Shown: positions 1 to 9,466 of the stretch, piece after piece | Layout: each line of letters begins with the position of its first letter | How positions within the stretch are numbered: the stretch's first letter is position 1 | NCBI GenBank assembly: GCA_050298555.1 | Contig: JBNKUL010000074.1 | Span: 1 to 64,000, forward strand | DNA: 64,000 bases | DNA from: JAPHSX01 sp050298555 | Lineage (GTDB): Bacteria > Pseudomonadota > Gammaproteobacteria > Thiohalomonadales > Thiohalomonadaceae | Direction: 5' to 3' | Made by a program: the position numbers and the translations under genes | Notes under the pieces: model-generated | Told to the model about the DNA's origin: nothing | Databases searched by the model: none | Seen by the model: the letters and a program-made list of their open reading frames with translations, nothing else

Positions 1-3000
1 CCGCCCACGCTATAGGGCACGGTGACCGGGTAGGTGACCGCCTCGCCATTCAGAATCACGCGGAAGGTGGTGGTGCTGCCTTCAGAGCTGGACTGGTCCT
101 TACTGAAGCTGACCATCGGGTTGACGTTCACCGTCTGCGTATCGGTAGTGCTGTTACCCGCCGCATCGGTGGCGGTCCAGGTGACGGTGTGCACGCCCGG
201 GGTGAACTTGGCCGGCGCATCGGAGGTGGGCGTCAGCGCACCATCCTTATCGTCGTTGGCCGTTGCCGTCCCCAGGTCGACCACGGTAAAGAGTCCCTCG
301 GCATCCACCGTCACATCATTCGGCACGGTGAGGGTCGGTGCGTAGTCATCCACCTGCGGGTCGCTGCTGGCGGTGTACTCGTCGAGGTTGCTCACCCCGT
401 CGCCATCGGCATCACCCGCGGCGTCGGCGGCATCCATCGGGTCGAGGCCGTTGGCATTCTCCCAATCATCCGTCATACCGTCGTTGTCATCATCCGGGTC
501 GATGCTATCGGCAATGTTGTCATTGTCGTTGTCGGCATAGACCTCCAGGTCGAAGGCGGCCAGGCTGGTGCTCAGGCTGCCGTCGGTGACCGTAATAACG
601 ATACCCGAGGTGGTGCCAATGTGGGCCGAGGTCGGGGTACCGCTCAGGGTACCGGTAGCAGTGCTGAAGCTTGCCCACGCAGGCTTGTTGGTGATGCTGA
701 AGGTGAGGGTGTCACCATCCACATCGCCCGCGGTCGGGGTGAAGCTGTAGGCCACATCGTCGCCCACACCGGTGGCCGGGGTGCCGCTGATGGTGGGGGC
801 CTGGTTGCTGGCGATCACCGTCAGGTCGAAGCCCGCAAGGTCGGTGGTGTCGGTGCCGTCGGAGACCGTGATCACGATGCCGCTGTTAACGGTACCGATA
901 TCGCTCTCTGCCGGGATACCGCTGAGGGTACCGGTGGCGGCATCGAAGCTCGCCCAGGTGGGCTTGTTGGCGATGCTGAAGCTGAGGCTATCACCATCAA
1001 CATCCACAGCCGTGGGGGTGAAGCTGTAGGCCACGCCATCGAATGCCTCGACGGCCGGGCTACCGCTGATGGTCGGGGCGGTATTGCCGACGCTGCTGCC
1101 CACGGAGCTGGCGGTGGTGGTGCCGCCATTGCCGTCGTCAGCAGTGACATCCACGGTGATCGCCGCATGCGCCTCGCTGGCGGTCAGGGTGTAGCTGCTG
1201 GCGGTGGCGCCGCTGATGGCGCTGCCGTCGGCCTTCCACTGATAGCTGTAGCTGAGGCTGTCGCCGTCCACATCGGTCCAGCTGCCGTCGCTGGTGCTCA
1301 GGGTATTACCCACCGCAGCGGTGCCGCTGATGGCCGGAAGCACGCTGTTGCTCGGTGCGGTATTGGCCACCGTGACAGCGCTTGAAGTCGCAGCTTGATC
1401 GGCGCTGCCGTTGCCGTCATCGGCGGTCACGGTCACGGTGATGTCGCTGTGCGCCTCGTTAGCGGTCAGGGTGTAGGTGCTGGCGGTGGCGCCACTAATC
1501 GCGACACCGCCGCTCTTCCACTGGTAGCTGTAGGTCAGGCTGTCGCCGTCCGCATCGCTCCAGGTGCCACTGCTCACGCTCAGGGTATTGCCCACCGCAG
1601 CGGTGCCGCTGATTGCGGGGGCCACGGTGTTGACTGGGGCGGTGTTAGCCACCGTGATACCTGTCGAGACGGCGTCAGCATAGAGGAAGCTATCCGTGGC
1701 GGTCACGGTCACGGTGATGCTCGCGTGCGCCTCGGCGGGAGACAGCGTGTGGCTGCTGCTGTCGATGCCGATGGTCACACCGTTGGCCTTCCACTGGTAG
1801 GTGTAACTCAGGGTATCCCCTTCCGGGTCGCTCCAGCTGCCGCTGGTGGCGTTCAGGGTGCCGCCGACCAGGTTGCTGCCGCTGATGGCGGGTACGGCGC
1901 TGTTAACCGGGGCATCGTTGACCGCCATGATGTTCGTGGTGGTGCTGTAGCTGTGGCTAAGCGCGCCGCCGCTACCCTGGCCGCCGCTGTTGCCGTCGTT
2001 GAAGACCCAGTCAAGCTGGATCGAGGCGGGCGGGTTATCGGAAGCAGTAGCGTAGAGGATAGACCCAAGCGCTGTGTCCACATCGGCGGCGGTGGCGCTG
2101 GCGTTAAAGGTGAGCACCAGGGTACCGCCGGAGTTGGTAGTGACGGTACCAATATCACCGCCGCCTACGTTGAAGCCAGCCCCCTCGGTCAGGGCACTCA
2201 GGCTTCCGCCCTCGGAGAAGAGGTCGTCCGCGTTGGCCCCGCCATTGCGAGCGAGGGTGATGGTGGCCCCGTCGTAGTTGTCCGCGGCGTCCAGCTCCGC
2301 ATCGGCTACACGAACACTGCCTATCGCGACAGGTGCCCCACCCTCTGTATGGACGCCCGGGACAACCATGACCTCGTCAAGAACCGGGGCATCGTTGACC
2401 CCGGTGATGCTCAGGTTCAACGTCGCGGTGGCACCGCTGTTGCCGTTCACGTCACGGCCCACCACGGTGATGGTACGGGTGGTGGTATTGGGCGCCTCGG
2501 AGGTGTTGACATACTGCAGCTCACGCAGCAGCGCCTGGTAGTTGGCCGCCGTGGCACTACCCGAGAGCGTGATCAAGGTATCACTGGTGTAGGTGATGGT
2601 GATGCCGTTCACCACGTTGCCACTGCTACGGCCACTGAGGGTGATGTTCTCGCTCGCACCGTCCTGGGCATTGGTCAGCTCGATCAACAGCTGGTTGAGG
2701 TTGTCGCCATCCGGCTCGGTAATGGAGGCGGTGCTCGCCTCCAGGGTGGTGCCGTCGCCCTCGGTGTAGCTGGCCGCGCTCAAGCCACCTATCACCGGCG
2801 CGGTGACCACGTTCACAGTCGCCTGGGCGGTGGTGGAGCTCAAGGCCCCGTCATTGCTCACCACATTGATGGTACGGGCACCGGTGGTGATGTTGATCGC
2901 GGCATCCGTATTGTTGTACTGAATACCGCGCAGGATGGTCTGGTAGACAGACGGACTGGCGGTACCGCTCACCGTCAAGGTGGTGCCGGTGCTCACCGTC

Positions 3001-6000
3001 AGGCTTGCGCCGCTGGCGGCGGTAGTCGCGGTGGCGTCGAGAGAGAGGCTCTCGGCGCCCACATCCTGCACATTGGTGATAGTCGCTGTCAGCGAGGCGA
3101 TCTGTGCGCCCGCATCCACATCGGCCACAGTGGCATCGCTATTGGCGATAAGCGCTGTCGCACCACCGGCAGAGAAGCTGGTGGTGTAGTTGAGGCCGCC
3201 GGCGGAGGCGTCGAGGTCGAGGGTCGGTGCCTCGTTGACGTCGTTAATAGTCACCGTCAGCGTGGCATCGGTGGTGTTGCCCGCATCGTCGGTGGCGCGC
3301 ACGATAACGTCGTGGCTGGTGGCACTCTCGTAGTCCAGCTGGCTGCTGTCGGCCACGGTGACAGCCCCTGAGTGGCTGATGATGCTAAACCGGCCGTTCG
3401 CGTTGTCGGTGAAGGTGTAAGCGATGGCCCCGCTGGAGGAGATATCGCCTACCCAAATGGCGATCCCACTATTCTCATCGACCGCCAGGGTGCCGGTGGG
3501 GGTACCGGGGGCGATATTGTCCACCGTGGCACCGGTGGTGTCGGCGGTGGTGGTGCTGTTGCCGACATCGTCGGTAGCGGTCACCGAGACGTTGAGCCCC
3601 GTGCCGTCGATGGCCCCGGCGACGATGGTGTAGGTCGCGCTCCAGCTACCGGCGCTATTGGTGGCCGCCACCGCACTGCCGCCGCCAAAGGCGGAGAAGT
3701 CGACCGTGACACTGGCGACATCGCCGTTGTTGTCACCCGTACCGGTGTTGTCCCAGGTGGCGGTGACGGTATCGCCAATGATGTAGGCGCCGCCGCTGCC
3801 GCTGCCACCGGAGATGGCAATGTTAGCGGCGGTGACGGTGGGGGCGGTGGTGTCGATCACCAGCGCCTTATTGGCGCCCAGCGATCCCGCTGCACCGGGG
3901 GTGGCGAGGGTCAGGGTGGCAGCGTTACCGGCCGCGTCCTTGATGGTACCGCCGTTCAGCGCCAGGGCCGAGGTGGTGGTGTAGTCGAGGTCGCTGGAGG
4001 TATCGCCCGCCTGCACCGTGTAGCTGAAGGTCAGGGTGGTGGTGCCACTGCCGGAGCTGTATGCGGCGACACGGTCAGTGGTACCGGTCTCCAGGGTCAG
4101 CTGCGGGGTACCTGTCACCGTCACCACCTCATCGAACTGCACCGTCACGGCGATGGTATCACCCGCCTTGTATTTCCCGTCGGCGGTGGTCGAGGTAACG
4201 TTGGAGACCGTCGGCGCAATCGTGTCCACCAACACCGAGGTCAGGCTGCCAATCGAATTCAAGGTGGGATCGATGGCGTTACCCGCAGCATCCTTCATGG
4301 TGCCGCTATTAAGGTCGATACTCGCACCCACCTGGATACCATCGGTATCGGACAGATTCTGGCCCGACTCCACGGTGTAGCGGAATCCCAGTACCGTGTT
4401 ACCCGTGCCCATTAGGTAGCTTGCGTACTTAACGGTACCGCCGATATTAACCGCCAGTCTCGGCGTACCGCCGGTGGTGTTGACGTCAATGATTTCACTG
4501 AAAGTGATGTCGAAGTCCAGGTTGTCCCCCGCGACATAGGTGCCATTGGCCGGCACCGCTACGCTGGTGACCGTCGGCACGATGGAGTCGACCAGCACCG
4601 ATGCGGTACCTGCCACGCCATTGAGGGTGGTGTTCAAGTCATTGCCGGCGCTGTCCCTGAGGGTAGCGCCATTGGCGTCGAGGGTCCCCGCAACAGCGAT
4701 ACCGTCACTATCGAGAAGGCCGCTCTCTACCGTGTAACTGAACTCCAGAGCATTACTACCTGAGCCGGTAACATAGGTGGCGTATTTGGTCGTTCCGCCG
4801 ATGGTCAGGGCAAGTCGCGGCGACCCACTGGTGGTATCTACAGTAATGTTCTCGTCGGTTACAACCAAGAAACCGAGCGAGTTACCGCCCACATAGGTTC
4901 CTCCAACCGGGACACCAACACTGGTTACCGTCGGCGCGGTATTGTCCAGGGTATAGGTCTCATCCGCCCCAGTCGGGGTGGTGCTGCTCAATGCATGGGC
5001 TTGCAGATCCTGAATATTATGGCCACCGGCCACATCCAGATTGACGGTGCCGTTGCTGCTGGTCAGACCGGTGATCGTCACATCGTAAACACTGGTCGAG
5101 ACGGCGCTGACACTGTTGACCGTGCCATCGCCCGCGGCGGTGCCGCTAAGGGCGAAGTCGGTGGTATCGACGTTCTGCACACTCTCGTTGAAGGTGATGC
5201 GGAAGGTGACGCTGTCGGCATTGGTGGTCGCCGCCGTCGGCGTCTGGCGCACGATGGAGCTGATGGTCGGCGGCGTGGTGGCGGTCAGCTGGGTGCTGTT
5301 GACCGTACCTATACCTGGGGCAAAAGCCTCCAGATTAAAGGTCTCGTCAGAGGTGCCGGTGGCGGTATAGGTCATTGTCAGGTTGCTAAACGTCGCGACA
5401 CCGCTTGACGCCGTCAGGGTCACCGTTGTGGCGTCCCCATCCGTATCCCCAGTACCGGTCATGGTGGCACTCCCTGCACCATTGATCTCGGAAATAACAA
5501 TAGTGCTGTTATATCCCGTGTCCACGACATTATTCAGATCCACCGCCTTAACCACCGGCACGGTGGTAAAGGCGGTCGACTGACCACTGATTAGCGTAGT
5601 GGGGGCGGGCTCGGTGGTGACGATCAGCTTGGCCACCAACACATCGGAGATAACAGCGTTGGCGTTGGCGCCCGTCAGGCCGGGTGCGGCGGCACTCAGC
5701 GTGAACGACTGCTGGTCGGCCGTGGCGGTGTAGGCAATATCGGTGAAGGTCGCGACACCGGAAGAGGCGGCCACAGTGGTGGTACCAGAGAGGGTGCCGG
5801 CAGAAGCCTCGGAAAGGGTCACTTCAGCGGTGTAATCGACATCGACGTTGCCGACCCAATCCACCGCCTTGACCACCGGCTGGGTGCTCAGCGCGTAACC
5901 GCTGTCGGAGCCGGCGGGCTGGGTGGTGAAACTGAGATTGGTCGCGGTGACGGCAACCGCGGAACCGCTGCCGTTGGTGACCGGGGAGGTGGCGCCCATC

Positions 6001-6908
6001 AGGGTCTTGGTGCCGTCGACCGTCAGGTCGGTGTCACCGTCGATGGAGAGGAGGAAGCTACCGCCCTCGCTATTGCCGGTGGGGGTATTGAAGTAGGCGT
6101 TGACGGTATAGGTCTCACTGGCACCGTTCGGTACCGAAATAGTCAGACTGGGGAAGGTGATGGTGTTGCTACCAGCGCTGTAGGTACCCGCCACATTGGT
6201 GGCATCGGGGCCGTTGAGGCGCCAGGTCACCTTGCTGAAATCGCCCGAGCCGGAGGTGTGGAGCACCACCTGGGAGACGTCAAGGGTCATGCCGTCATTC
6301 GTGCCGCCATCGCTAATCTTGAAGTCAAAGACACCGAGCGCCTCGCCGGTGGTATCGGCCGTGGTGGGGATGGCCACCGGCTCGGCGACGCCCGTACCCG
6401 CGACAAGGTTGCCGTCCGAGTTTTGGGCAACCACCGTGTGCCAATTATATCCTCCTCCTGTACAGGAGGCCTTGGTGGTGATACCACTGGAAAGCTGTGA
6501 GCAGTGCCCATAGGGCGCCACGACGCTCCAGAACCAGGCGCTGGCGTGGGCAAAGCGCTTTCTTCCCAAATCGCCGCTCAGGGTACTTTTCGCCGTGCTG
6601 GAGCTGGAAGCCAGATTGTTCTGCTGAAGAAAATCGAGCACGGCCGTGCTGTCGACCGCCTGTTTCGCCTTTACGGCGACAGCCGCGCGGGCGCCAAAGG
6701 CGTTGAAGCTGTTCTGGTTGACGCTGCTTTGGGGGCGGGCCTGCAGTTCGCTTCCCTGCTGGACAAAGACCTGCCGCGGGCGGGCGCGCGAGGAGCGGCT
6801 GCGCGAAGAGAGGTTCGACAGGTTGCCTGCCAGCGCCGGTGCCCCCAGCAGCAGCAGGGGCGCCCCCGCGGCCAGTCTCTTGAAACCGTTACTCTTCGTC
6901 TTCTTCAT
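1..6908 (-). CDS. Giant exported Ig-like/cadherin repeat protein, C-terminus beyond window
   Basis: One uninterrupted reading frame runs from an ATG at 6908 off the left edge, giving 2302 residues with no stop. Residues 1-28 form a signal peptide (MKKT start, Leu-rich core, ending ALA). A unique region of about 200 residues follows, then tandem beta-sandwich repeats: SbsA-like/Ig-like units (about 550-1130, repeating TVTSVxVPxxGTYVxGD), one cadherin-type unit with VTINDVNEAP (about 1130-1230), CSLREA/VCBS-like units, three Ig units with SYQWKADG (about 1665-1943), two He_PIG-like units with SFTPTA and LSGTP (about 1943-2121), an Asp/Asn-rich calcium-binding stretch (DNDNDNIADSIDPDDD, about 2123) and a HYR-like unit. 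Such proteins are adhesins or matrix components; that role is inferred. It lies 12 bp downstream of the TIGR03032-type gene on the same strand, so it is probably the last gene of an operon with the protease. No anchor or secretion signal at the C-terminus can be judged. Confidence 0.9.
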   Translation of the reverse strand, partial: MKKTKSNGFKRLAAGAPLLLLGAPALAGNLSNLSSRSRSSRARPRQVFVQQGSELQARPQSSVNQNSFNAFGARAAVAVKAKQAVDSTAVLDFLQQNNLASSSSTAKSTLSGDLGRKRFAHASAWFWSVVAPYGHCSQLSSGITTKASCTGGGYNWHTVVAQNSDGNLVAGTGVAEPVAIPTTADTTGEALGVFDFKISDGGTNDGMTLDVSQVVLHTSGSGDFSKVTWRLNGPDATNVAGTYSAGSNTITFPSLTISVPNGASETYTVNAYFNTPTGNSEGGSFLLSIDGDTDLTVDGTKTLMGATSPVTNGSGSAVAVTATNLSFTTQPAGSDSGYALSTQPVVKAVDWVGNVDVDYTAEVTLSEASAGTLSGTTTVAASSGVATFTDIAYTATADQQSFTLSAAAPGLTGANANAVISDVLVAKLIVTTEPAPTTLISGQSTAFTTVPVVKAVDLNNVVDTGYNSTIVISEINGAGSATMTGTGDTDGDATTVTLTASSGVATFSNLTMTYTATGTSDETFNLEAFAPGIGTVNSTQLTATTPPTISSIVRQTPTAATTNADSVTFRITFNESVQNVDTTDFALSGTAAGDGTVNSVSAVSTSVYDVTITGLTSSNGTVNLDVAGGHNIQDLQAHALSSTTPTGADETYTLDNTAPTVTSVGVPVGGTYVGGNSLGFLVVTDENITVDTTSGSPRLALTIGGTTKYATYVTGSGSNALEFSYTVESGLLDSDGIAVAGTLDANGATLRDSAGNDLNTTLNGVAGTASVLVDSIVPTVTSVAVPANGTYVAGDNLDFDITFSEIIDVNTTGGTPRLAVNIGGTVKYASYLMGTGNTVLGFRYTVESGQNLSDTDGIQVGASIDLNSGTMKDAAGNAIDPTLNSIGSLTSVLVDTIAPTVSNVTSTTADGKYKAGDTIAVTVQFDEVVTVTGTPQLTLETGTTDRVAAYSSGSGTTTLTFSYTVQAGDTSSDLDYTTTSALALNGGTIKDAAGNAATLTLATPGAAGSLGANKALVIDTTAPTVTAANIAISGGSGSGGAYIIGDTVTATWDNTGTGDNNGDVASVTVDFSAFGGGSAVAATNSAGSWSATYTIVAGAIDGTGLNVSVTATDDVGNSTTTADTTGATVDNIAPGTPTGTLAVDENSGIAIWVGDISSSGAIAYTFTDNANGRFSIISHSGAVTVADSSQLDYESATSHDVIVRATDDAGNTTDATLTVTINDVNEAPTLDLDASAGGLNYTTSFSAGGATALIANSDATVADVDAGAQIASLTATITNVQDVGAESLSLDATATTAASGASLTVSTGTTLTVSGTASPSVYQTILRGIQYNNTDAAINITTGARTINVVSNDGALSSTTAQATVNVVTAPVIGGLSAASYTEGDGTTLEASTASITEPDGDNLNQLLIELTNAQDGASENITLSGRSSGNVVNGITITYTSDTLITLSGSATAANYQALLRELQYVNTSEAPNTTTRTITVVGRDVNGNSGATATLNLSITGVNDAPVLDEVMVVPGVHTEGGAPVAIGSVRVADAELDAADNYDGATITLARNGGANADDLFSEGGSLSALTEGAGFNVGGGDIGTVTTNSGGTLVLTFNASATAADVDTALGSILYATASDNPPASIQLDWVFNDGNSGGQGSGGALSHSYSTTTNIMAVNDAPVNSAVPAISGSNLVGGTLNATSGSWSDPEGDTLSYTYQWKANGVTIGIDSSSHTLSPAEAHASITVTVTATDSFLYADAVSTGITVANTAPVNTVAPAISGTAAVGNTLSVSSGTWSDADGDSLTYSYQWKSGGVAISGATASTYTLTANEAHSDITVTVTADDGNGSADQAATSSAVTVANTAPSNSVLPAISGTAAVGNTLSTSDGSWTDVDGDSLSYSYQWKADGSAISGATASSYTLTASEAHAAITVDVTADDGNGGTTTASSVGSSVGNTAPTISGSPAVEAFDGVAYSFTPTAVDVDGDSLSFSIANKPTWASFDAATGTLSGIPAESDIGTVNSGIVITVSDGTDTTDLAGFDLTVIASNQAPTISGTPATGVGDDVAYSFTPTAGDVDGDTLTFSITNKPAWASFSTATGTLSGTPTSAHIGTTSGIVITVTDGSLSTSLAAFDLEVYADNDNDNIADSIDPDDDNDGMTDDWENANGLDPMDAADAAGDADGDGVSNLDEYTASSDPQVDDYAPTLTVPNDVTVDAEGLFTVVDLGTATANDDKDGALTPTSDAPAKFTPGVHTVTWTATDAAGNSTTDTQTVNVNPMVSFSKDQSSSEGSTTTFRVILNGEAVTYPVTVPYSVG

Positions 6909-6920
6909 TGTCTTCACTTC

Positions 6921-7997
6921 CTACAGGCTGTGTGGAAAATTAAATATCTGCGGCACTTTCTCATGCTGCGGCTCAAGCAGTTCCGGATAACGCGTCCCAT
7001 GCATGACGGCGACATCGTATATCTGGTTAACATCACCCTCAAATTTGACGTACCCCAGCACCTGCTCATCTTCGAGATTGATGATCCAGATGCCGCTGAA
7101 GGTTTCGTCATACTCATCCGCTATCGGCGCCGGGTTGGCCACATCGCTGGCGCGGGTCTTGGACAGGCCGACGAACATCAGTGGACCGTAAAAGTCGATA
7201 CCACGCGGGAACCCCTGCAGCTTTTGCACCACGCTGAGTTCACGGCTCTGCGGGTCATAGCGGCAGACCAGGCCCTTGCCCGACTCGCAGAAGTAGACCT
7301 GCCCCTGGTAGTAGCGGGGCGAGTGGGGCATGATCAGGCCCTGCAGCAGGATCTCGTCGGTCTCGACGTCGATCAGGGTGCCGTCATGCTTTTTGTACTT
7401 CTCGCTGTCCTTACGCCACGCCCCGGCCTCGTTGATCTGATTAAAGGTGGTGACGTACTTCGGGTAGCCATCCTTTAGCGCCATGCCATTGAGGTGGCAG
7501 CGGTCATCCGGTTTGAGCTCGGTGATAAAGGGGGGCTTCCAGCGCGGCACGAAGCTGTAGTCCGGCTCCAGCGTCGCCAGGCAGGAGAAGGCGCTGTTGA
7601 CCACCCACAGCCCCTCCTCGCCGTAGGCGATATCGTGGATGTTGATCATGCCTGTGGTGTGGCTGGCGGAGGGGACAAAACAGGCATCGATCTTATCGCC
7701 ATCCTCCAGGCCGGGGATCGCCGCGTCGTTGCGGTTGAACTTCAGGACCGCCGTGAATATCCCCAGGGTGATCTGGTCATCCGTCACGGCCAGCCCCATC
7801 GGCCGGGGAAATGACTTGAAGTTGGTATCGATAGCCTCGCCATCGGAACGGATGAAAAAGAGCGTTTGCGACTGGTAGCTGGTCACCGCCAGCGAAATAT
7901 TGAGACCCGCCAGTATCTGCGGGAAGTTGTCGGTATAGCTGCTGCTGAAGTCAAACTCTTCGCGTTCATCCAGCTCATCAACCGGTTTCATCTCCAT
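6921..7997 (-). CDS. TIGR03032-type conserved protein (beta-propeller-like)
   Basis: A 358-residue cytoplasmic protein without a signal peptide. It carries hallmarks I associate with the TIGR03032/DUF4915 family: RPMGLAV, WVVNSAFSCLATLEP, PPFITELKPDDRCHLNGMA and MPHSPRYYQGQVYFCESGKG, spaced like blades of an NHL-type propeller. The function of the family is unknown. I chose the ATG at 7997, immediately after the stop of the protease gene (7999-8001); an in-frame GTG at 8024 would overlap that gene. The tight junctions on both sides (protease upstream, giant repeat protein 12 bp downstream) suggest a three-gene transcript. A carbohydrate- or protein-surface-related role would fit the neighbours but is only inferred. 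Confidence 0.75.
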   Translation of the reverse strand: MEMKPVDELDEREEFDFSSSYTDNFPQILAGLNISLAVTSYQSQTLFFIRSDGEAIDTNFKSFPRPMGLAVTDDQITLGIFTAVLKFNRNDAAIPGLEDGDKIDACFVPSASHTTGMINIHDIAYGEEGLWVVNSAFSCLATLEPDYSFVPRWKPPFITELKPDDRCHLNGMALKDGYPKYVTTFNQINEAGAWRKDSEKYKKHDGTLIDVETDEILLQGLIMPHSPRYYQGQVYFCESGKGLVCRYDPQSRELSVVQKLQGFPRGIDFYGPLMFVGLSKTRASDVANPAPIADEYDETFSGIWIINLEDEQVLGYVKFEGDVNQIYDVAVMHGTRYPELLEPQHEKVPQIFNFPHSL

Positions 7998-7998
7998 A

Positions 7999-9228
7999 TC
8001 AGGCGTGCCCCCCGAGGAGGTCACCCAGCCTCTGCTCCAGCTGCGGCAGGGTCATGCCGGGGTCTGCGCCAAGCAGCAGGGCGATAATGCCCGAGACCAG
8101 CGGGGCGGAGGCGGAGGTGCCGCCAAAATTCCAGTAGGGGTGTTCAGGCGCGGTGGTCGTGGTCAGCAGGCGCATGCCGTAGGTGTAAAACTTAATGTGC
8201 TTACCATAATTACTGATGCGCAGCCTTTCGCCCCTTTTGTCCAGCGCACCGACGCTGATCACATCGGGAAGGGTCGCCTCGCTGCTGTTGGCCGCCAGTT
8301 CCGAGCGGCCGTTTCCTGCGGAGAAGACCACCGCGACCCCCTTCCCCTCACGGCCATGCTGCGCCAGGTCCCGGATGACATCCGCCACCGGCTCCAGCAG
8401 CAGCCGCGATGTCCAGCTGCAGTTGATCACATCGGCGCCAGCGAGTTTTGCCAGGTGGAACGACAGCAGGAGGTTTGAGGTGAGGCTTTGCGTATCGCGA
8501 ATGGCGATAAGCTCCGCCTCAGGAGCGATACCGTTGGCCCCCTCCCCGTTATGGGCGGCAAAGATCAGCCCCGCCACCATGGTGCCGTGGCGGTCCCGTT
8601 TTTTGTCCTTGGGTGCGGCGTCCTGCGAGTGGTTCTGCATGTCGTACTGAAAGATGACTTTCGTCTGCTTCAGGTCTTCATGCCCGAGGTCGAAGCCGTC
8701 ATCGATAATGGCGACCTTCACCCCCCTGCCCTTGCTCTTCTCCCACAGCTTCGGGATACCCAGCAGGCGGATGTGGTCGATCGGCAGTTGGTGGGCGCCG
8801 TCACCGGCATGGTGCCGACTCTTCAGCTGCAACAGGTCGGGCTGTACCAGGGTGACCGATTCATGCTGGCTAAGCGCCTGGATCACCTCGGCAAGGGAGA
8901 CCCTGGTGTCAACGGCGGCTCCGTAGTAGACGGCATCCTGCATGCGGTAGAGCTCGATGATATCGGAGAGGGCAGAGTGGAACGTCAGGAGCTCGGTCTT
9001 GGTGGTCGACAGCGAGGTTTTGATAATCAGCCGCTGCAGTGCCTGCAGGGCGACGCCATCGAGCTGATAGCGTGCGTCTTGAGCGTCTACGGGCTGTAGC
9101 GCTACCTGCCGCGAAAAGTTGTCGAAGCTAATCGGCTGCTGAGACGCGGCCGCAATTTGGAACGGGCCCGAAGCGGAAAGAACGGCAACAAACAGGGCGA
9201 TAAACCTGATGAAAACTCCCTTTATCAC
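7999..9228 (-). CDS. Exported subtilisin-like serine protease (S8 family)
   Basis: 409 residues from a GTG start; a hydrophobic signal peptide ends near residue 29 (IAAAS). A helical pro-region of about 120 residues precedes the catalytic domain. The S8 triad is complete: Asp176 in VAIIDDG, His214 in DRHGTMVAG, Ser372 in GGTSASAPLVSG, with oxyanion Asn306 in FSAGNG. The usual D-T/S-G is D-D-G here. It should act in the periplasm or outside the cell. It heads the transcript that continues into the TIGR03032-type gene and the giant repeat protein. Maturation of that protein or of the upstream collar proteins is a reasonable but untested substrate guess. A promoter is seen about 60 bp upstream. 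Confidence 0.9.
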   Translation of the reverse strand: MIKGVFIRFIALFVAVLSASGPFQIAAASQQPISFDNFSRQVALQPVDAQDARYQLDGVALQALQRLIIKTSLSTTKTELLTFHSALSDIIELYRMQDAVYYGAAVDTRVSLAEVIQALSQHESVTLVQPDLLQLKSRHHAGDGAHQLPIDHIRLLGIPKLWEKSKGRGVKVAIIDDGFDLGHEDLKQTKVIFQYDMQNHSQDAAPKDKKRDRHGTMVAGLIFAAHNGEGANGIAPEAELIAIRDTQSLTSNLLLSFHLAKLAGADVINCSWTSRLLLEPVADVIRDLAQHGREGKGVAVVFSAGNGRSELAANSSEATLPDVISVGALDKRGERLRISNYGKHIKFYTYGMRLLTTTTAPEHPYWNFGGTSASAPLVSGIIALLLGADPGMTLPQLEQRLGDLLGGHA

Positions 9229-9287
9229 CCTACATAGCCCCCAGAAACTTCTGCCGTAATTATTTAATTAAAGATAAATGAACGGCG

Positions 9288-9316
9288 AATTCTGACAGGA
9301 ACTGACAGATTTTCAA
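9288..9316 (-). promoter_or_regulatory. Candidate sigma-70 promoter with internal TGTCAG repeat
   Basis: Read on the minus strand, TTGAAA (9316-9311) and AGAATT (9293-9288) are separated by exactly 17 bp. The start of transcription would fall near 9281, giving a leader of about 50 nt before the protease GTG. The spacer contains two TGTCAG copies offset by 10 bp, which could be an activator site. The repeat period is 10 rather than the 11 of the Pho boxes further along. Confidence 0.5.
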
Positions 9317-9432
9317 CCCATTTACCCTTACTGTTGCGTGATATTCGCCATTTTTACCGGCTCAGGCAAGCCATAAAGGCCTATTTTTTTTACTAATGAG
9401 ACAGGGGTCACATGAATGGAGGAGAGGAAAGA

Positions 9433-9456
9433 CCAGGGCGGCGATATCCGCCCTGG
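9433..9456 (-). terminator. Stem-loop after the collar-gene operon
   Basis: A perfect 9-bp inverted repeat, CCAGGGCGG and CCGCCCTGG around a 6-nt loop, begins 11 nt beyond the stop of the last collar gene. The downstream tract on the minus strand (TCTTTCCTCTCC) is only partly T-rich, so it may be a weak intrinsic terminator or an mRNA 3-prime stabilising hairpin. It separates the collar transcript from the protease transcript. Confidence 0.6.
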
Positions 9457-9466
9457 CCGAAAGGCC

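Noticed and set aside
1080..1915. Regular repeats that might suggest CRISPR or satellite DNA
   Set aside because: The period of about 280 bp and intact reading frame show coding Ig modules; no short palindromic repeats with unique spacers are present.
189..4415. Long plus-strand open frames of several hundred residues opposite the giant repeat gene
   Set aside because: They mirror the GC-rich Thr/Ser/Gly codons of the minus-strand gene, have Val/Gly/His-rich low-complexity translations, and match no family; the minus frame has a signal peptide and clear domains.
9293..9308. TGTCAG repeat as a Pho box
   Set aside because: The units are 10 bp apart, while the three Pho boxes in this window use 11 bp, and no A/T-rich 4-mer follows.
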